Assembly: GCA_963815645.1 (NCBI GenBank)
Contig: CAWFHL010000001.1
Span: forward strand, 868,001-932,000
Direction of reading: 5' to 3'
Source of the DNA: JBBRHQ01 sp963815645
Lineage (GTDB): Bacteria > Actinomycetota > Thermoleophilia > Solirubrobacterales > 70-9
Length of the DNA: 64,000 nucleotides
The notes beneath the pieces were generated by a model. It saw only the letters and a program-made list of their open reading frames with translations. It was not told where the DNA came from and did not search any database. Made by a program: the position numbers and the translations under genes. Below, piece after piece: positions 1 through 7,729 of this stretch (the stretch's first letter is position 1; every line of letters begins with the position of its first letter).

Positions 1-2
1 AG

Positions 3-625
3 GGCAAGGACACCAACAAGTGGTCCACGGTGGCCGCGAGCCCCGGCCTAAAGGGCGGCAAGCTGAACTCGATCGCCTACTGCAAGGCGGCGAGGAGCCG
101 AAGGTGGTCAGGCACACGAAACTCGTCCTGCAGAGCGCCTCCAATGACGAGTTCCGAAACGTGACGGCGACATGCCCGCAGGGCAAGAACGTGATCGGAG
201 GCGGCTGGTCGGCGCGCACGCCCACTCCCAAGTACGGCAACGACGGGCAACCGAAGGTCGACATCATGGCCCTGAAGCGGACTTCCAGCCGCACCTGGCA
301 GGTCTCGGTCGTCAACTACAGGGAGACCCAGCAGAAAGTGACCGCGATCGCCGTCTGCGGCAAGGGCAGCGCGCCGAAGAGCTCGGTGGCGACCGAGATG
401 GTCCCCGTGCACACCTCGAAGACGGCGACGGCGACCTGCCCGGGAAGCAGCGAGGTCGTCTTCGGCGGATTTCAGGGCGACTACGACAACTTCTCCGGCC
501 GCAACGCCTTCATCTTCAGCTTCTACCGCTCCTCGAAGCGGGCGATCAGCGTCCGCGGCGGCCAGAACGGCGTCGAAGGCAACAACAGGGCCAGCAAGCT
601 GCAGGCCTTCGCCTACTGCCGCTAG
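3..625 (+). CDS. Secreted repeat protein, C-terminal part, frameshifted
   Basis: Only the C-terminal part is in the window; the gene begins upstream. From base 3 the frame reads KDTNKW...LNSIAYCK, then homology moves to the next frame near bases 84-92 and runs to a TAG at 623-625. At least two imperfect repeats of about 90 residues are visible, each with a core like TATCP..(6)..GGGW or TATCPGSSEVVFGGF and each ending in a short strand such as IAYCK, IAVCG or FAYCR. Paired cysteines suggest disulfides in an exported protein, but no signal peptide is visible because the start is missing. I do not recognise a named family. The shift is most simply a one-base consensus error. Confidence 0.6.
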   Translation, partial: QGHQQVVHGGREPRPKGRQAELDRLLQGGEEPKVVRHTKLVLQSASNDEFRNVTATCPQGKNVIGGGWSARTPTPKYGNDGQPKVDIMALKRTSSRTWQVSVVNYRETQQKVTAIAVCGKGSAPKSSVATEMVPVHTSKTATATCPGSSEVVFGGFQGDYDNFSGRNAFIFSFYRSSKRAISVRGGQNGVEGNNRASKLQAFAYCR

Positions 626-700
626 CCGCCGATCGCCGAACTGCACGTTCCGTGCTCTTTTGGGGCACGGCGCGTTGCGCTCGGCCCTGGGCAGGCTGGG

Positions 701-1864
701 TCAGAGGGCGGCCAGATAGCGCTCGGCGACCATGCGGTCGAAGGCGTGGGTGTCGTCCTCGCTGTCGCCGTAGCGGCCCGGGGTGAAGCCGCGCGAGGCA
801 ACTCCCTTCTGGGTCAACTCGCAGACCCGCCAGTCCTCACGGTTGACCTGGTCCCAGAACTCGACCGCGTCGGAGGGATCGAAGGCCTCGGCGGCGATCG
901 TCGCGGGCTCGAACAGCCACTCGCAGGTGACCGCGGTCCGGCCGGGTCCGCGCGGCCAGAGGGTGTGGAGCATCACGTAGTCGGGGTGGAAGGAGATCAG
1001 GGCGTTGGGGAAGAGCGAGACGTAGAGGACGCTGCTCAGCTCCTCGCCGTCGAGCCCGGCGATCGGCTCGCGGCCCCCGCCCCCCGGCCGCGCCATCGTC
1101 TCGGCTCCCTCGTTGAGGATCAGGGAGCCGCCGCACCAGAGCCCCTCTCCCTCGAACCGCTCGCCGCTGTCGTAGGCCGACAGCGCGTTCAGCTCCGGAT
1201 GCACCCCGGGGCAGTGCAGGCACTCGTTGTAGTTCTCGGCGATCGCCTTCCAGTTCGACTCGACCTCATAGGCTCGCTCGGCCGCCGGTGTCAGATCTTC
1301 GCTCCGGTATCGCTCGAGATGCTCGGCGAGGTCGCCCACGTGCTCACCGGGGTCGGGGCCCGACCGCTCAGGTCGACCAGCACCAGGCCCCCGACGACCG
1401 CGGTCCGGATCGGGCGCAATCCGTTGCATGCGGGGTCGAAGTCCTCGAGCCTCTCGGTGTGGGGGGCGGCTCGCAGCCCTCCGTCGAAGCCGTAGGCCCA
1501 GGCGTGATAGGGGCAGCGGATCAGCCGCTTCGCCCTGCCCCGCTCCCTCGAGCAGACGGGAGCCGCGGTGGCGGCAGACGTTGTAGAAGGCCCGCAGCTC
1601 GCCGTCCTCCCCAGCGATCACGAAGAACGACTCGGTCCCCAGCTCGCGGGCGACGAAGTCCCCGGGCTCGGCGAGCGCCGAGCGGTGCGCGGCGCAGATC
1701 CAGTCGCCGAAGATCCTCTCTAGCTCCCAATCGAGCACGCCGGGATCGGTGAAGGCAGCAGCGGGCAGCATCCTCGCCCGAAGCAGCGGCCTCGCCGTCG
1801 CCTCGACCTCGGCGCGGCGCAGCGGCAGCGGGACGGAGCCGTTGGCTGCCCCCTGGGAGGCCAT
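701..1864 (-). CDS. Rieske (2Fe-2S) aromatic-ring-hydroxylating oxygenase alpha subunit
   Basis: The N-terminal half carries the Rieske ligands: CRHRG, then about 17 residues later CPYHAW in a shifted frame. The C-terminal half has the mononuclear-iron catalytic domain, with NYNECLHCPGVHPEL supplying the usual N-x-x-E-C-x-H-C-x-x-x-H arrangement. Together these indicate an oxygenase alpha subunit that takes electrons from a separate reductase to hydroxylate or demethylate a small organic substrate; substrate unknown. Two compensating frameshifts lie near 1540 and 1340, so the segment holding the second Rieske Cys/His pair is out of frame with both ends. The ATG at 1864 gives MASQGAANG and a family-typical length of about 388 codons. 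No ferredoxin or reductase gene is adjacent. Confidence 0.8.
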   Translation of the reverse strand: MASQGAANGSVPLPLRRAEVEATARPLLRARMLPAAAFTDPGVLDWELERIFGDWICAAHRSALAEPGDFVARELGTESFFVIAGEDGELRAFYNVCRHRGSRLLEGAGQGEAADPLPLSRLGLRLRRRAASRPPHREARGLRPRMQRIAPDPDRGRRGPGAGRPERSGPDPGEHVGDLAEHLERYRSEDLTPAAERAYEVESNWKAIAENYNECLHCPGVHPELNALSAYDSGERFEGEGLWCGGSLILNEGAETMARPGGGGREPIAGLDGEELSSVLYVSLFPNALISFHPDYVMLHTLWPRGPGRTAVTCEWLFEPATIAAEAFDPSDAVEFWDQVNREDWRVCELTQKGVASRGFTPGRYGDSEDDTHAFDRMVAERYLAAL

Positions 1865-1949
1865 CACGGGGCTGATCGTAGCGCCACGCGGCCGCTCGCC
1901 CGGCGGGTGAGAAATAGGCGAATTTCGGCTGCGGAGGTCGCTGCCCGAA

Positions 1950-1955
1950 TAGGCT
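1950..1955 (+). promoter_or_regulatory. -10 box TAGGCT six bases before the ATG at 1962
   Basis: GAATAGGCT is followed by six bases and the ATG of the PLC-like gene. A transcript starting about seven bases after the -10 would begin at the start codon, so the mRNA would be leaderless. The same geometry recurs at 16434, 42715 and 51798. No good -35 hexamer is visible. Confidence 0.55.
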
Positions 1956-1961
1956 GCGGGC

Positions 1962-2948
1962 ATGAGGTTCCGGATCCTGGTCGCGGTGCTCTCCTGTGCG
2001 CTTCTGGGATCCGGGATCACCGCCTCGGTCTCCGCCGCCTCGCGCCACGGCCACGGGGGCGGCCACCGGCACCGGCCGCAGCGCTGCAACGATCAGCGGG
2101 GGCTCTGCAGCCGGCGCTTCGACCAGGTGGTCCTAGCCGGCGCCCACAACGCGATGTCGGCGCTCGACCTCGGCTGGAAGATCCCGAACCAGACGATCGC
2201 CATCCCAGGCCAGCTCCGCTTCGGGATCCGGGGGCTGCTGTTCGACACCCACTACGGGCGCCTGCAGCCTGACGGAACGGTCCGCACTGACGACAACGGC
2301 AAGGTGACCACGGGGGTCCGCGGCCTCTACCTCTGCCACGTGCTCTGCGAGCTTGGCGCCAGTCGCCTGATCCCGGTTCTGCGGGGGATCACCAGGTTCC
2401 TGGAGAGGCATCCCAGGAACGTGCTGCTGATCGACAACGAGGATTACATCACCCCCACCGACTTCGCCGCGGCGATGCGCTGGAGCGGCCTGCTCGGCCA
2501 CGTCTACGACGGACCCCCGGGCCCGGTGTGGCCGAAGCTGCGCCGGATGATCGCGACCCGCCAGCAGGTGGTCGTGCTGGCCGAGCACGACGCGGGCACG
2601 ATCCCCTGGTATCACCGCGCCTACGACGGGATCATGCAGGAGACGCCGTACACCTTCGCCACTCCCGACCTGCTGACCAACCCGGTCAACTGGCCCTCGA
2701 GCTGTCAGCCGAACCGCGGCGGCACCAACGGATCCCTGTTCCTGATCAACCACTGGTCTCCGGCGACGCCGCCGCCGGCTCCCGACCCCGGCGCCTCCGC
2801 CGCGGTCAACGCGAAGAGCGTCATCCTCGGCCGAACCAAGGCCTGCGAGCAGGTCCGGGGCAGGCTGCCCTCGGTGATCGCCGCCGACCAGGTCACCTAC
2901 GGCGGCCTGATCCCAGCGGTGCGGATCCTGAACGCCACAGCAGGCTGA
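1962..2948 (+). CDS. Secreted PI-PLC-like phosphodiesterase
   Basis: A clear signal peptide occupies residues 1-26 (MRFRILVAVLSCALLGSG..SVSA). The mature part begins with a His-rich segment and then shows hallmarks of the PLC-like TIM-barrel phosphodiesterase superfamily: VLAGAHNAMS with the first catalytic His, GLLFDTHYG with the Asp/His pair, and LLIDNEDY. It ends with a Cys-containing segment. The domain cleaves phosphodiester bonds in phosphoinositides or similar glycerophosphodiesters; whether this protein is catalytic was not proven. The protein would act outside the membrane. It is intact at 328 residues and is followed 45 bases later by another secreted protein on the same strand, possibly co-transcribed. 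The start is supported by the -10 box at 1950. Confidence 0.7.
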   Translation: MRFRILVAVLSCALLGSGITASVSAASRHGHGGGHRHRPQRCNDQRGLCSRRFDQVVLAGAHNAMSALDLGWKIPNQTIAIPGQLRFGIRGLLFDTHYGRLQPDGTVRTDDNGKVTTGVRGLYLCHVLCELGASRLIPVLRGITRFLERHPRNVLLIDNEDYITPTDFAAAMRWSGLLGHVYDGPPGPVWPKLRRMIATRQQVVVLAEHDAGTIPWYHRAYDGIMQETPYTFATPDLLTNPVNWPSSCQPNRGGTNGSLFLINHWSPATPPPAPDPGASAAVNAKSVILGRTKACEQVRGRLPSVIAADQVTYGGLIPAVRILNATAG

Positions 2949-2993
2949 TCTGGCGTGGATGCGATCTCCACCCCCGGCCCAGGCCCAGCCGGC

Positions 2994-3839
2994 ATGCGAG
3001 CGTTCGGGGCCTGCCTTTCGGCAGTCGCCGGCCTGCTCCTGTTCAGTGCCCCAGCGCTCGCCCACGGCGGGCACGGCCACGGAAAAGGCCATGTCCACCT
3101 CACAGGCACGGCCTACGCCTTCGATAACCAGATCCCGATCGCCGGAGCGACGATCCGCGTGGCGGAGCTTCCCAGGGCGACGACGACCACCGCGGCCGAC
3201 GGCACCTATGAGCTCACCGTGCCCGCTCACGGCCAGGTGACCCCCTACATCGAGGCGGTCGGCTTCCATGGCATCTACCTGCAGACCTTCCTGACCCATG
3301 GGGAGGACATCGAGCGCGTCAACTTCCAGGTCCCCTCGGTCGGGATCTATCACGCCTTGGCGGCGCTGCTCGGAGTCGAACTGGACGAAAACGACAATCC
3401 CGAGAACTGCGTTGTGGTCTCGACCGTCAGCACGGTCGAGATTCGCGATCTCAGCTTCGATGGCTTCATCGGCTACGGGGCCCACGGCGTCGCCGGGGCG
3501 ACCGCGTCGGCCCGGCCGGCCCTTCCGAACCCGATCTACTTCAACTCCTCGGTGATCCCGGACCGTACGCTGACCCAGACCTCGAACGACGGCGGGGTGC
3601 TCTGGCTCGACGTGCCGGCCGGCGTCTACAGATTCAGCGCCCGGCATCCGAGTGGTCGGTTCGCGAGCTTCATCGCCACTTGTGAGCCGGGTCGCCTGGT
3701 CAACGCCAACCCTCCCCAGGGCCTCTACCAGCTGCGGGCGGGGGAGCGGGACCCGTACGCCCACCGCGGAGATCCATGGGCAGGGGGACGTCCACACAAG
3801 CACTGCCCGCCAGGTGGCGGGCCTCCCTCACGCAGCTGA
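2994..3839 (+). CDS. Secreted carboxypeptidase-regulatory-like domain protein
   Basis: The ATG at 2994 gives MRAFGACLSAVAGLLLFSAPALAHGG, a good signal peptide with an ALA-H cleavage site; an in-frame start at 2955 would add 13 unlikely residues. After the His/Gly-rich HGGHGHGKGH segment comes HLTGTAYAFDNQIPIAGATIRV..TTTAADGTYEL, typical of a CarboxypepD_reg-like beta-sandwich. The middle region (VVVSTVSTVEIRD, ALPNPIYFNSS) has no family I recognise, followed by a second sandwich-like stretch (DGGVLWLDVPAGVYRFSA). The C-terminus is again Gly/His/Pro-rich. Probably an extracytoplasmic binding or adhesion protein; the His-rich ends could bind metal. It follows the PLC-like gene closely and may share its transcript. 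Confidence 0.6.
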   Translation: MRAFGACLSAVAGLLLFSAPALAHGGHGHGKGHVHLTGTAYAFDNQIPIAGATIRVAELPRATTTTAADGTYELTVPAHGQVTPYIEAVGFHGIYLQTFLTHGEDIERVNFQVPSVGIYHALAALLGVELDENDNPENCVVVSTVSTVEIRDLSFDGFIGYGAHGVAGATASARPALPNPIYFNSSVIPDRTLTQTSNDGGVLWLDVPAGVYRFSARHPSGRFASFIATCEPGRLVNANPPQGLYQLRAGERDPYAHRGDPWAGGRPHKHCPPGGGPPSRS

Positions 3840-3901
3840 GCGTCGCCTGACCCGCGTACATACCGCTTCGCGGCGGTGAGGCGCCGCCGGCCCGGCCCGG
3901 C

Positions 3902-3930
3902 TTGCACGACGAACGGAGGTTCGCTATACT
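3902..3930 (+). promoter_or_regulatory. Sigma-70-type promoter for the sigma-factor gene
   Basis: TTGCAC at 3902-3907 is separated by exactly 17 bases from TATACT at 3925-3930. Both hexamers are close to consensus and the site lies about 50 bases ahead of the TTG start at 3979, with a strong GGAAGGAG ribosome site in between. Confidence 0.7.
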
Positions 3931-3978
3931 TTCTGAAGTATCTGGGCCCTAGAACGGCCTACCTCGGAAGGAGCACCA

Positions 3979-4926
3979 TTGGCAAGGACCAGAGGCGCTG
4001 CCGAGCAGCGCACCGATGCGCGTCGCCGGCGCGGCGCACACATAGACGACGGAAACGGCTCCAACGCACGGGCGGAGAGGCGCACTGACACCCACCTGCT
4101 GCCCGAGCAGACCACCGACAGCTTCCAGCTCTTCCTGAACCAGGCGAGCCGCTATCCCCTGCTCACAGCCGAGCAGGAGATCGACCTGGCGAAGCGGATC
4201 GAGCGCGGCGACCTCGAGGCCAAGGAGCTGCTGATCAACTCCAACCTGCGGCTCGTTGTCCGCTTCGCGACCCGCTACCAGGGCCACGGCCTGCCGCTCA
4301 ACGACCTCGTCCAGGAGGCGATGATCGGGCTTATCCGCGCCGCGGAGAAGTTCGACTGGCGCCGCGGCTACAAATTCTCGACCTACGCGGTGCTGTGGAT
4401 CAAGCAGTCGATGCAGCGCGGGCTGGACAACAGCGGCCGCGCGGTGCGGATCCCCGCCCACATCGCCCAGCGTGAGCGAACCGTGAACAGGGTCGCCAAC
4501 GAGCTCAGCACCGAGCTGAACCGCGAGCCGACCGAGGAGGAGATCGCCAAGCGTGCGAAGCTCCCGCTCGAGGACGTGATGGCGGTCCAGGACCTGGCCC
4601 GCGTCACCTCCAGCCTCGACGCCCCGGTCGGAGACAGCGAGACGACGCTCGGCGAGCTGCGGGCGCAGAGCGATGGGCGCTCGGACGACGAGGTGATCGA
4701 CCGCGAACGCGAGGAGGCCGTGAGCAGCGCCCTCGCCACCCTGCCGGAGGGCGAGCGGCGAGTGCTCGAGGTCCGCTTCGGGACGGGCGGCGAGGTCGCC
4801 GGAACCCTGCGAGACGCGGCCCGTGCGGCCGGCGTCACCCAGGAGCAGGCGCGGCGGCTCGAGGCCCAGGGGCTGAAGAGGCTCGCCTCGGACGAGTCGC
4901 TGGCCGGCTGGCGCGAAGCGGCCTGA
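3979..4926 (+). CDS. RNA polymerase sigma factor, RpoD/SigA-related (group 2-like)
   Basis: After a basic, variable N-terminal 45 residues the protein shows region 1.2 (SFQLFLNQASRYPLLTAEQEIDLAKRI), region 2 with LINSNLRLVV, DLVQEAMIGLIRA and KFSTYAVLWIKQSM, region 3 (IPAHIAQRERTVNRV..REPTEEEIA) and a region 4 (LPEGERRVLEVRFG). Region 4.2 (RDAARAAGVTQEQARRLEAQ) departs from the usual V(S/T)RERVRQIE pattern, pointing to an alternative rather than the primary sigma factor, with its own -35 preference. At 315 residues it is short for RpoD and lacks the long region 1.1. The TTG start is chosen because GGAAGGAG ends six bases before it. The stop abuts the stop of the convergent oxidoreductase gene with no spacing. 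Confidence 0.88.
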   Translation: MARTRGAAEQRTDARRRRGAHIDDGNGSNARAERRTDTHLLPEQTTDSFQLFLNQASRYPLLTAEQEIDLAKRIERGDLEAKELLINSNLRLVVRFATRYQGHGLPLNDLVQEAMIGLIRAAEKFDWRRGYKFSTYAVLWIKQSMQRGLDNSGRAVRIPAHIAQRERTVNRVANELSTELNREPTEEEIAKRAKLPLEDVMAVQDLARVTSSLDAPVGDSETTLGELRAQSDGRSDDEVIDREREEAVSSALATLPEGERRVLEVRFGTGGEVAGTLRDAARAAGVTQEQARRLEAQGLKRLASDESLAGWREAA

Positions 4927-5979
4927 TCAGCCGAGCGCGAGCTCGGCGACGCTCCGCACCGTCCCGGCGTCGCCGGCGACGAGCAGCGTGGTGACCACCG
5001 ACTCGCGCCACTTGGCGAGGTCGTCGCGGATCTTCTCCGGCGGGCCGACGAGCGAGAGCTCGTCGATCAGCTCCGCCGGGATTCGCGCCCCGGCATCGTC
5101 CTTGCGCCCGCCGAGGTAGAGGTCCTGGACCTCGGCGATCGGCTCACCGTAGCCCATGCGGATAGGCACGTTGGCGTGGAAGTTCGCCCCCTTCGCGCCC
5201 ATGCCGCCGAAATAGAGCGCGTAGAAGGGCCGCAGCGAGTCGATCGCCGCATCGAGGTCCTCGGAAATGATCAGCGGCACCGTCGCCGCCACCTCGAAAT
5301 CCTCGGCCCGGCGCCGCGCTCCCGGGCGGGCGAAGCCCTCCTCGAGGGGGCCCGTGTAGAGGTCCTCATGGGCTGGGGAGAAGAGCATCGGCAGCCATCC
5401 GTCGCAGAGCTCGGCGCAGAGCGCGATGTTCTTCGGCCCCTCGGCGCCGAGGAAGATCGGGATCTCCTCGCGCAGCGGGTGGATCGAGGACTTCAGCGGC
5501 TTGCCGAGCCCGGTCCCGCCGGGCAGGGGCAGCGGGTAGTGGGGGCCCTCGCTGGTCACAGGGCCCTGGCGCGCCCAGATGTCCCGGAGGATGCCGATGT
5601 ACTCGCGGGTGCGCGCCAGCGGCTTCGCGAACGGCATCCCGTACCAGCCCTCGACCACCTGCGGACCGGAGACGCCGAGGCCGAGGATGAATCGCCCTCC
5701 GGAGAGGTGGTCCATGGTCATCGCCGCCATCGCCGTCGCCGCGGGCTGGCGCGCCGAGATCTGGGTGATCGCCGTCCCCAGCCGCACCCGCTCGGTTTCC
5801 GACCCCCACCAGGCGAGCGGGGTGAGCCCGTCCGATCCGTAGGCCTCGGCGGTCCAGATCGAGTCGAAGCCGAGCTTCTCGGCCTCGGCGATCGCCTCGC
5901 GGGCGCCGGGGGGCGGGCCTCCGGCCCAGTAGCCGGTGTTCAGACCCAGCTTCAGCCCGGTGGCGATGGCGCCCTCAAT
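4927..5979 (-). CDS. LLM-class F420-dependent oxidoreductase
   Basis: A luciferase-like TIM-barrel protein. The reading frame continues well upstream of the GTG at 5787 and encodes the essential first strand, LKLGLNTGYWAG, and EKLGFDSIWTAEAYG, so the true start lies near 5953-5979. No ATG, GTG or TTG exists in frame there; candidates are ATT at 5979 (overlapping the TGA of the upstream gene as ATTGA), ATC at 5967 or CTG at 5953. Later motifs are DHLSGGRFILGLGVSGPQVVEGWYG and IPIFLGAEGPKN, typical of LLM-family enzymes acting with F420 or FMN. Substrate unknown. It is translationally coupled to the preceding quinone-oxidoreductase-like gene and may form an operon with it. Confidence 0.8.
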   Translation of the reverse strand: MEGAIATGLKLGLNTGYWAGGPPPGAREAIAEAEKLGFDSIWTAEAYGSDGLTPLAWWGSETERVRLGTAITQISARQPAATAMAAMTMDHLSGGRFILGLGVSGPQVVEGWYGMPFAKPLARTREYIGILRDIWARQGPVTSEGPHYPLPLPGGTGLGKPLKSSIHPLREEIPIFLGAEGPKNIALCAELCDGWLPMLFSPAHEDLYTGPLEEGFARPGARRRAEDFEVAATVPLIISEDLDAAIDSLRPFYALYFGGMGAKGANFHANVPIRMGYGEPIAEVQDLYLGGRKDDAGARIPAELIDELSLVGPPEKIRDDLAKWRESVVTTLLVAGDAGTVRSVAELALG

Positions 5980-6988
5980 CCTCGCCGCTGACCTTCAGCA
6001 CCAGCTTTCCGTGGTTGGCGCCGCTGTAGAGCTTCAGCAGCGTCTCGGGGAACGTCTCGATCCCCTCGACCACGTCCTCGCGCGCCTTCACCTTGCCCCC
6101 GGCGATCCAGCCGGCCATCTCCGCCGCCGCCTCGGCGTAGCGACCGAAGTACTCGCTGACCACGAAGCCGGTCATCGAGGCGTGGTTGACGAGCAGCGAC
6201 ATGTAGTTGGAGGGCCCCCGCATTGGCCCGGTGTTGTTGTACTGGGAGATCGCCCCACAGATCACCACCCGGGCGTGGCGGTTGAGCAGGGTAAGGGCGG
6301 CGTCGAGGACCTCGCCGCCGACGTTGTCGAAGTAGACGTCGATCCCGTCCGGGCAGGCCTCGGCGAGGGCTTTGGCGACATCGCCGGCCTTGTAGTCGAC
6401 GGCGGCGTCGAAGCCGAGCTCCTCGCTGACGTAGCGGCACTTCCCCTCGCCGCCGGCAATCCCAACCACCCGGCAACCCTTGAGTTTGGCGATCTGGCCG
6501 GCGACCGCACCCACGGCGCCGGCCGCGGCCGAGACCACCACGGTCTCGCCAGGCTCGGGCCGGCCGACCTCCAGGAGGCCGAAATAGGCGGTCATCCCGG
6601 GCATCCCGAGGGCGCCGAGAAAGCGTGGCAGCGGCGCCAGTGAGGGATCGATCTTGATCAATCCTCCGCCGTCGCTGATCGCCCGCTCCTGGACCCCGAA
6701 GAGGCCGCTGACGGTGTCGCCCTCGGCGAAATCCGGATGCCGGGAGGCGCCAACCCGGCCGATCCCGAGCGCCCTCATCACCTCGCCGACCCCAACCGGC
6801 GGGATGTATGAGCGCCCCTCGTTGATCCACCCACGCATCGCCGGGTCGAGCGAGATGTAGGCGACCTCGACAAGAACCTGCCCCTCCTCGGGCTCGGCCA
6901 CCTCCTCTTCGAAGTACTCCCAGTCGTCACGATCCGGCAGGCCGATGGGGCGGGCGGCGAGCTTGTAGCCGTGGTTGGAGCGGCTCAC
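5975..6988 (-). CDS. MDR-family NADP-dependent oxidoreductase (CurA/PTGR-like)
   Basis: A zinc-free medium-chain dehydrogenase/reductase. The N-terminal GroES-like domain carries YISLDPAMRGWINEGRSYIPPVGVGEVM, the signature of the CurA / prostaglandin reductase / leukotriene B4 dehydrogenase subgroup. The Rossmann domain has VVVSAAAGAVGAVAGQIAKLKG as the NADP-binding turn, then YFDNVGGEVLDAAL and PMRGPSNY. These enzymes reduce the double bond of alpha,beta-unsaturated ketones or aldehydes with NADPH. The GTG at 6988 (VSRSNHGYKLAARP) is the family-like start; the frame stays open upstream but that extension is not homologous. About 337 residues, intact, overlapping the LLM gene by a few bases. 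Confidence 0.82.
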   Translation of the reverse strand: MSRSNHGYKLAARPIGLPDRDDWEYFEEEVAEPEEGQVLVEVAYISLDPAMRGWINEGRSYIPPVGVGEVMRALGIGRVGASRHPDFAEGDTVSGLFGVQERAISDGGGLIKIDPSLAPLPRFLGALGMPGMTAYFGLLEVGRPEPGETVVVSAAAGAVGAVAGQIAKLKGCRVVGIAGGEGKCRYVSEELGFDAAVDYKAGDVAKALAEACPDGIDVYFDNVGGEVLDAALTLLNRHARVVICGAISQYNNTGPMRGPSNYMSLLVNHASMTGFVVSEYFGRYAEAAAEMAGWIAGGKVKAREDVVEGIETFPETLLKLYSGANHGKLVLKVSGED

Positions 6989-7056
6989 GGGCTGGAGACT
7001 TGCACAGCTTCTCCCACCGCGGCGCCCGGCGAGCCACTCGGACCGCTTCCCGGAAC

Positions 7057-7088
7057 GCGGAAAGGCCCCGAGAGGAGGGCCTTTCCGC
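7057..7088. terminator. Perfect 12-bp inverted repeat, terminator-like
   Basis: GCGGAAAGGCCC at 7057-7068 pairs exactly with GGGCCTTTCCGC at 7077-7088 around an eight-base loop. The plus-strand side is followed by TTGCTTGAC, a weak T-rich tail; the minus-strand side has none. It lies between the minus-strand RR/HK remnant and the minus-strand reductase gene, so it may end transcription from the signalling island despite the poor U tail. Confidence 0.5.
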
Positions 7089-7174
7089 TTGCTTGACAAT
7101 TGGCAGCCACAGGAAATGGGCGGTGCGCCCACGGACCGCCTGGTGAATGCTCAGGTCGTCTCCGTCGCCACCTC

Positions 7175-7674
7175 CGGGGGCCCATGGGGATGGAGACGAC
7201 CGGGAGAAGCACCTGCACGGCGTAGTCGCGCTCGGCGACAACGGCGAGTGGGCCGGGCCCAGGGTCCAGGTCGAGCTTGACTCCGCGCTCTGCGGCCTTT
7301 GCGGCAACAACATCGGCAGCCTGGCGAGCGACTATCCGGGCGTCGCTGAGGTTTCGATCGGCCTCGGCGGCGATGACCAGGGTGTCGATCATCACCGACA
7401 TCCTGAGGCGGTCGCTGAGCGCTGCGCGAGCGGTCAGAAAGACCACCGGGGCCGCGATTCCCTGCGCCCGAAGCGCCTGGCAGAGGTCGCAGCCGTCGGC
7501 GTCAGGAAGTCCGGTGTCGATGATCACCGCATCCGGGGCGTCCGCGGCGGACGCTGTCATCGCCTCGGACGCATCGGCGTGGGTGCGCGCCTCGAACTCC
7601 TCTCGCTCCAGGCCACGCTTCAGAAGATCCCGAAGCTCGGGGTCATCCTCGACGATCGCAACCAAGGTTCTCAT
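7175..7674 (-). pseudogene. Response-regulator/histidine-kinase deletion remnant
   Basis: Residues 1-90 are a receiver domain with the acidic pair (VEDD), the phospho-acceptor Asp in VIIDTGLPDADG and the Thr in VVFLTARA. The sequence then breaks off where the lysine and the rest of the receiver should be and continues with a piece of a different protein: LSDARIVARQAADVVAAKAAERGVKL, which resembles the dimerisation-to-ATPase region of a sensor kinase, ending at YAVQVLLPVVS before the N box. Neither half has its output. This is best read as the scar of a deletion joining the 5' part of a regulator to the middle of a kinase gene. It starts 56 bases behind the intact kinase gene at 7730-9058. Confidence 0.6.
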
Positions 7675-7729
7675 GGGAGCGATGGTTGTAAGAGATCTGG
7701 GCTAAAGACGAGATGAGCGCTGGGCGGGC

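Noticed and set aside
2133..3803. A 556-codon minus-strand frame across two secreted-protein genes
   Set aside because: It spans two plus-strand genes with signal peptides and recognisable domains, and itself shows no motif, signal or membrane segment.
7057..7088. Terminator of a plus-strand gene
   Set aside because: No plus-strand gene ends near here. The hairpin is kept as a strand-neutral terminator-like structure.
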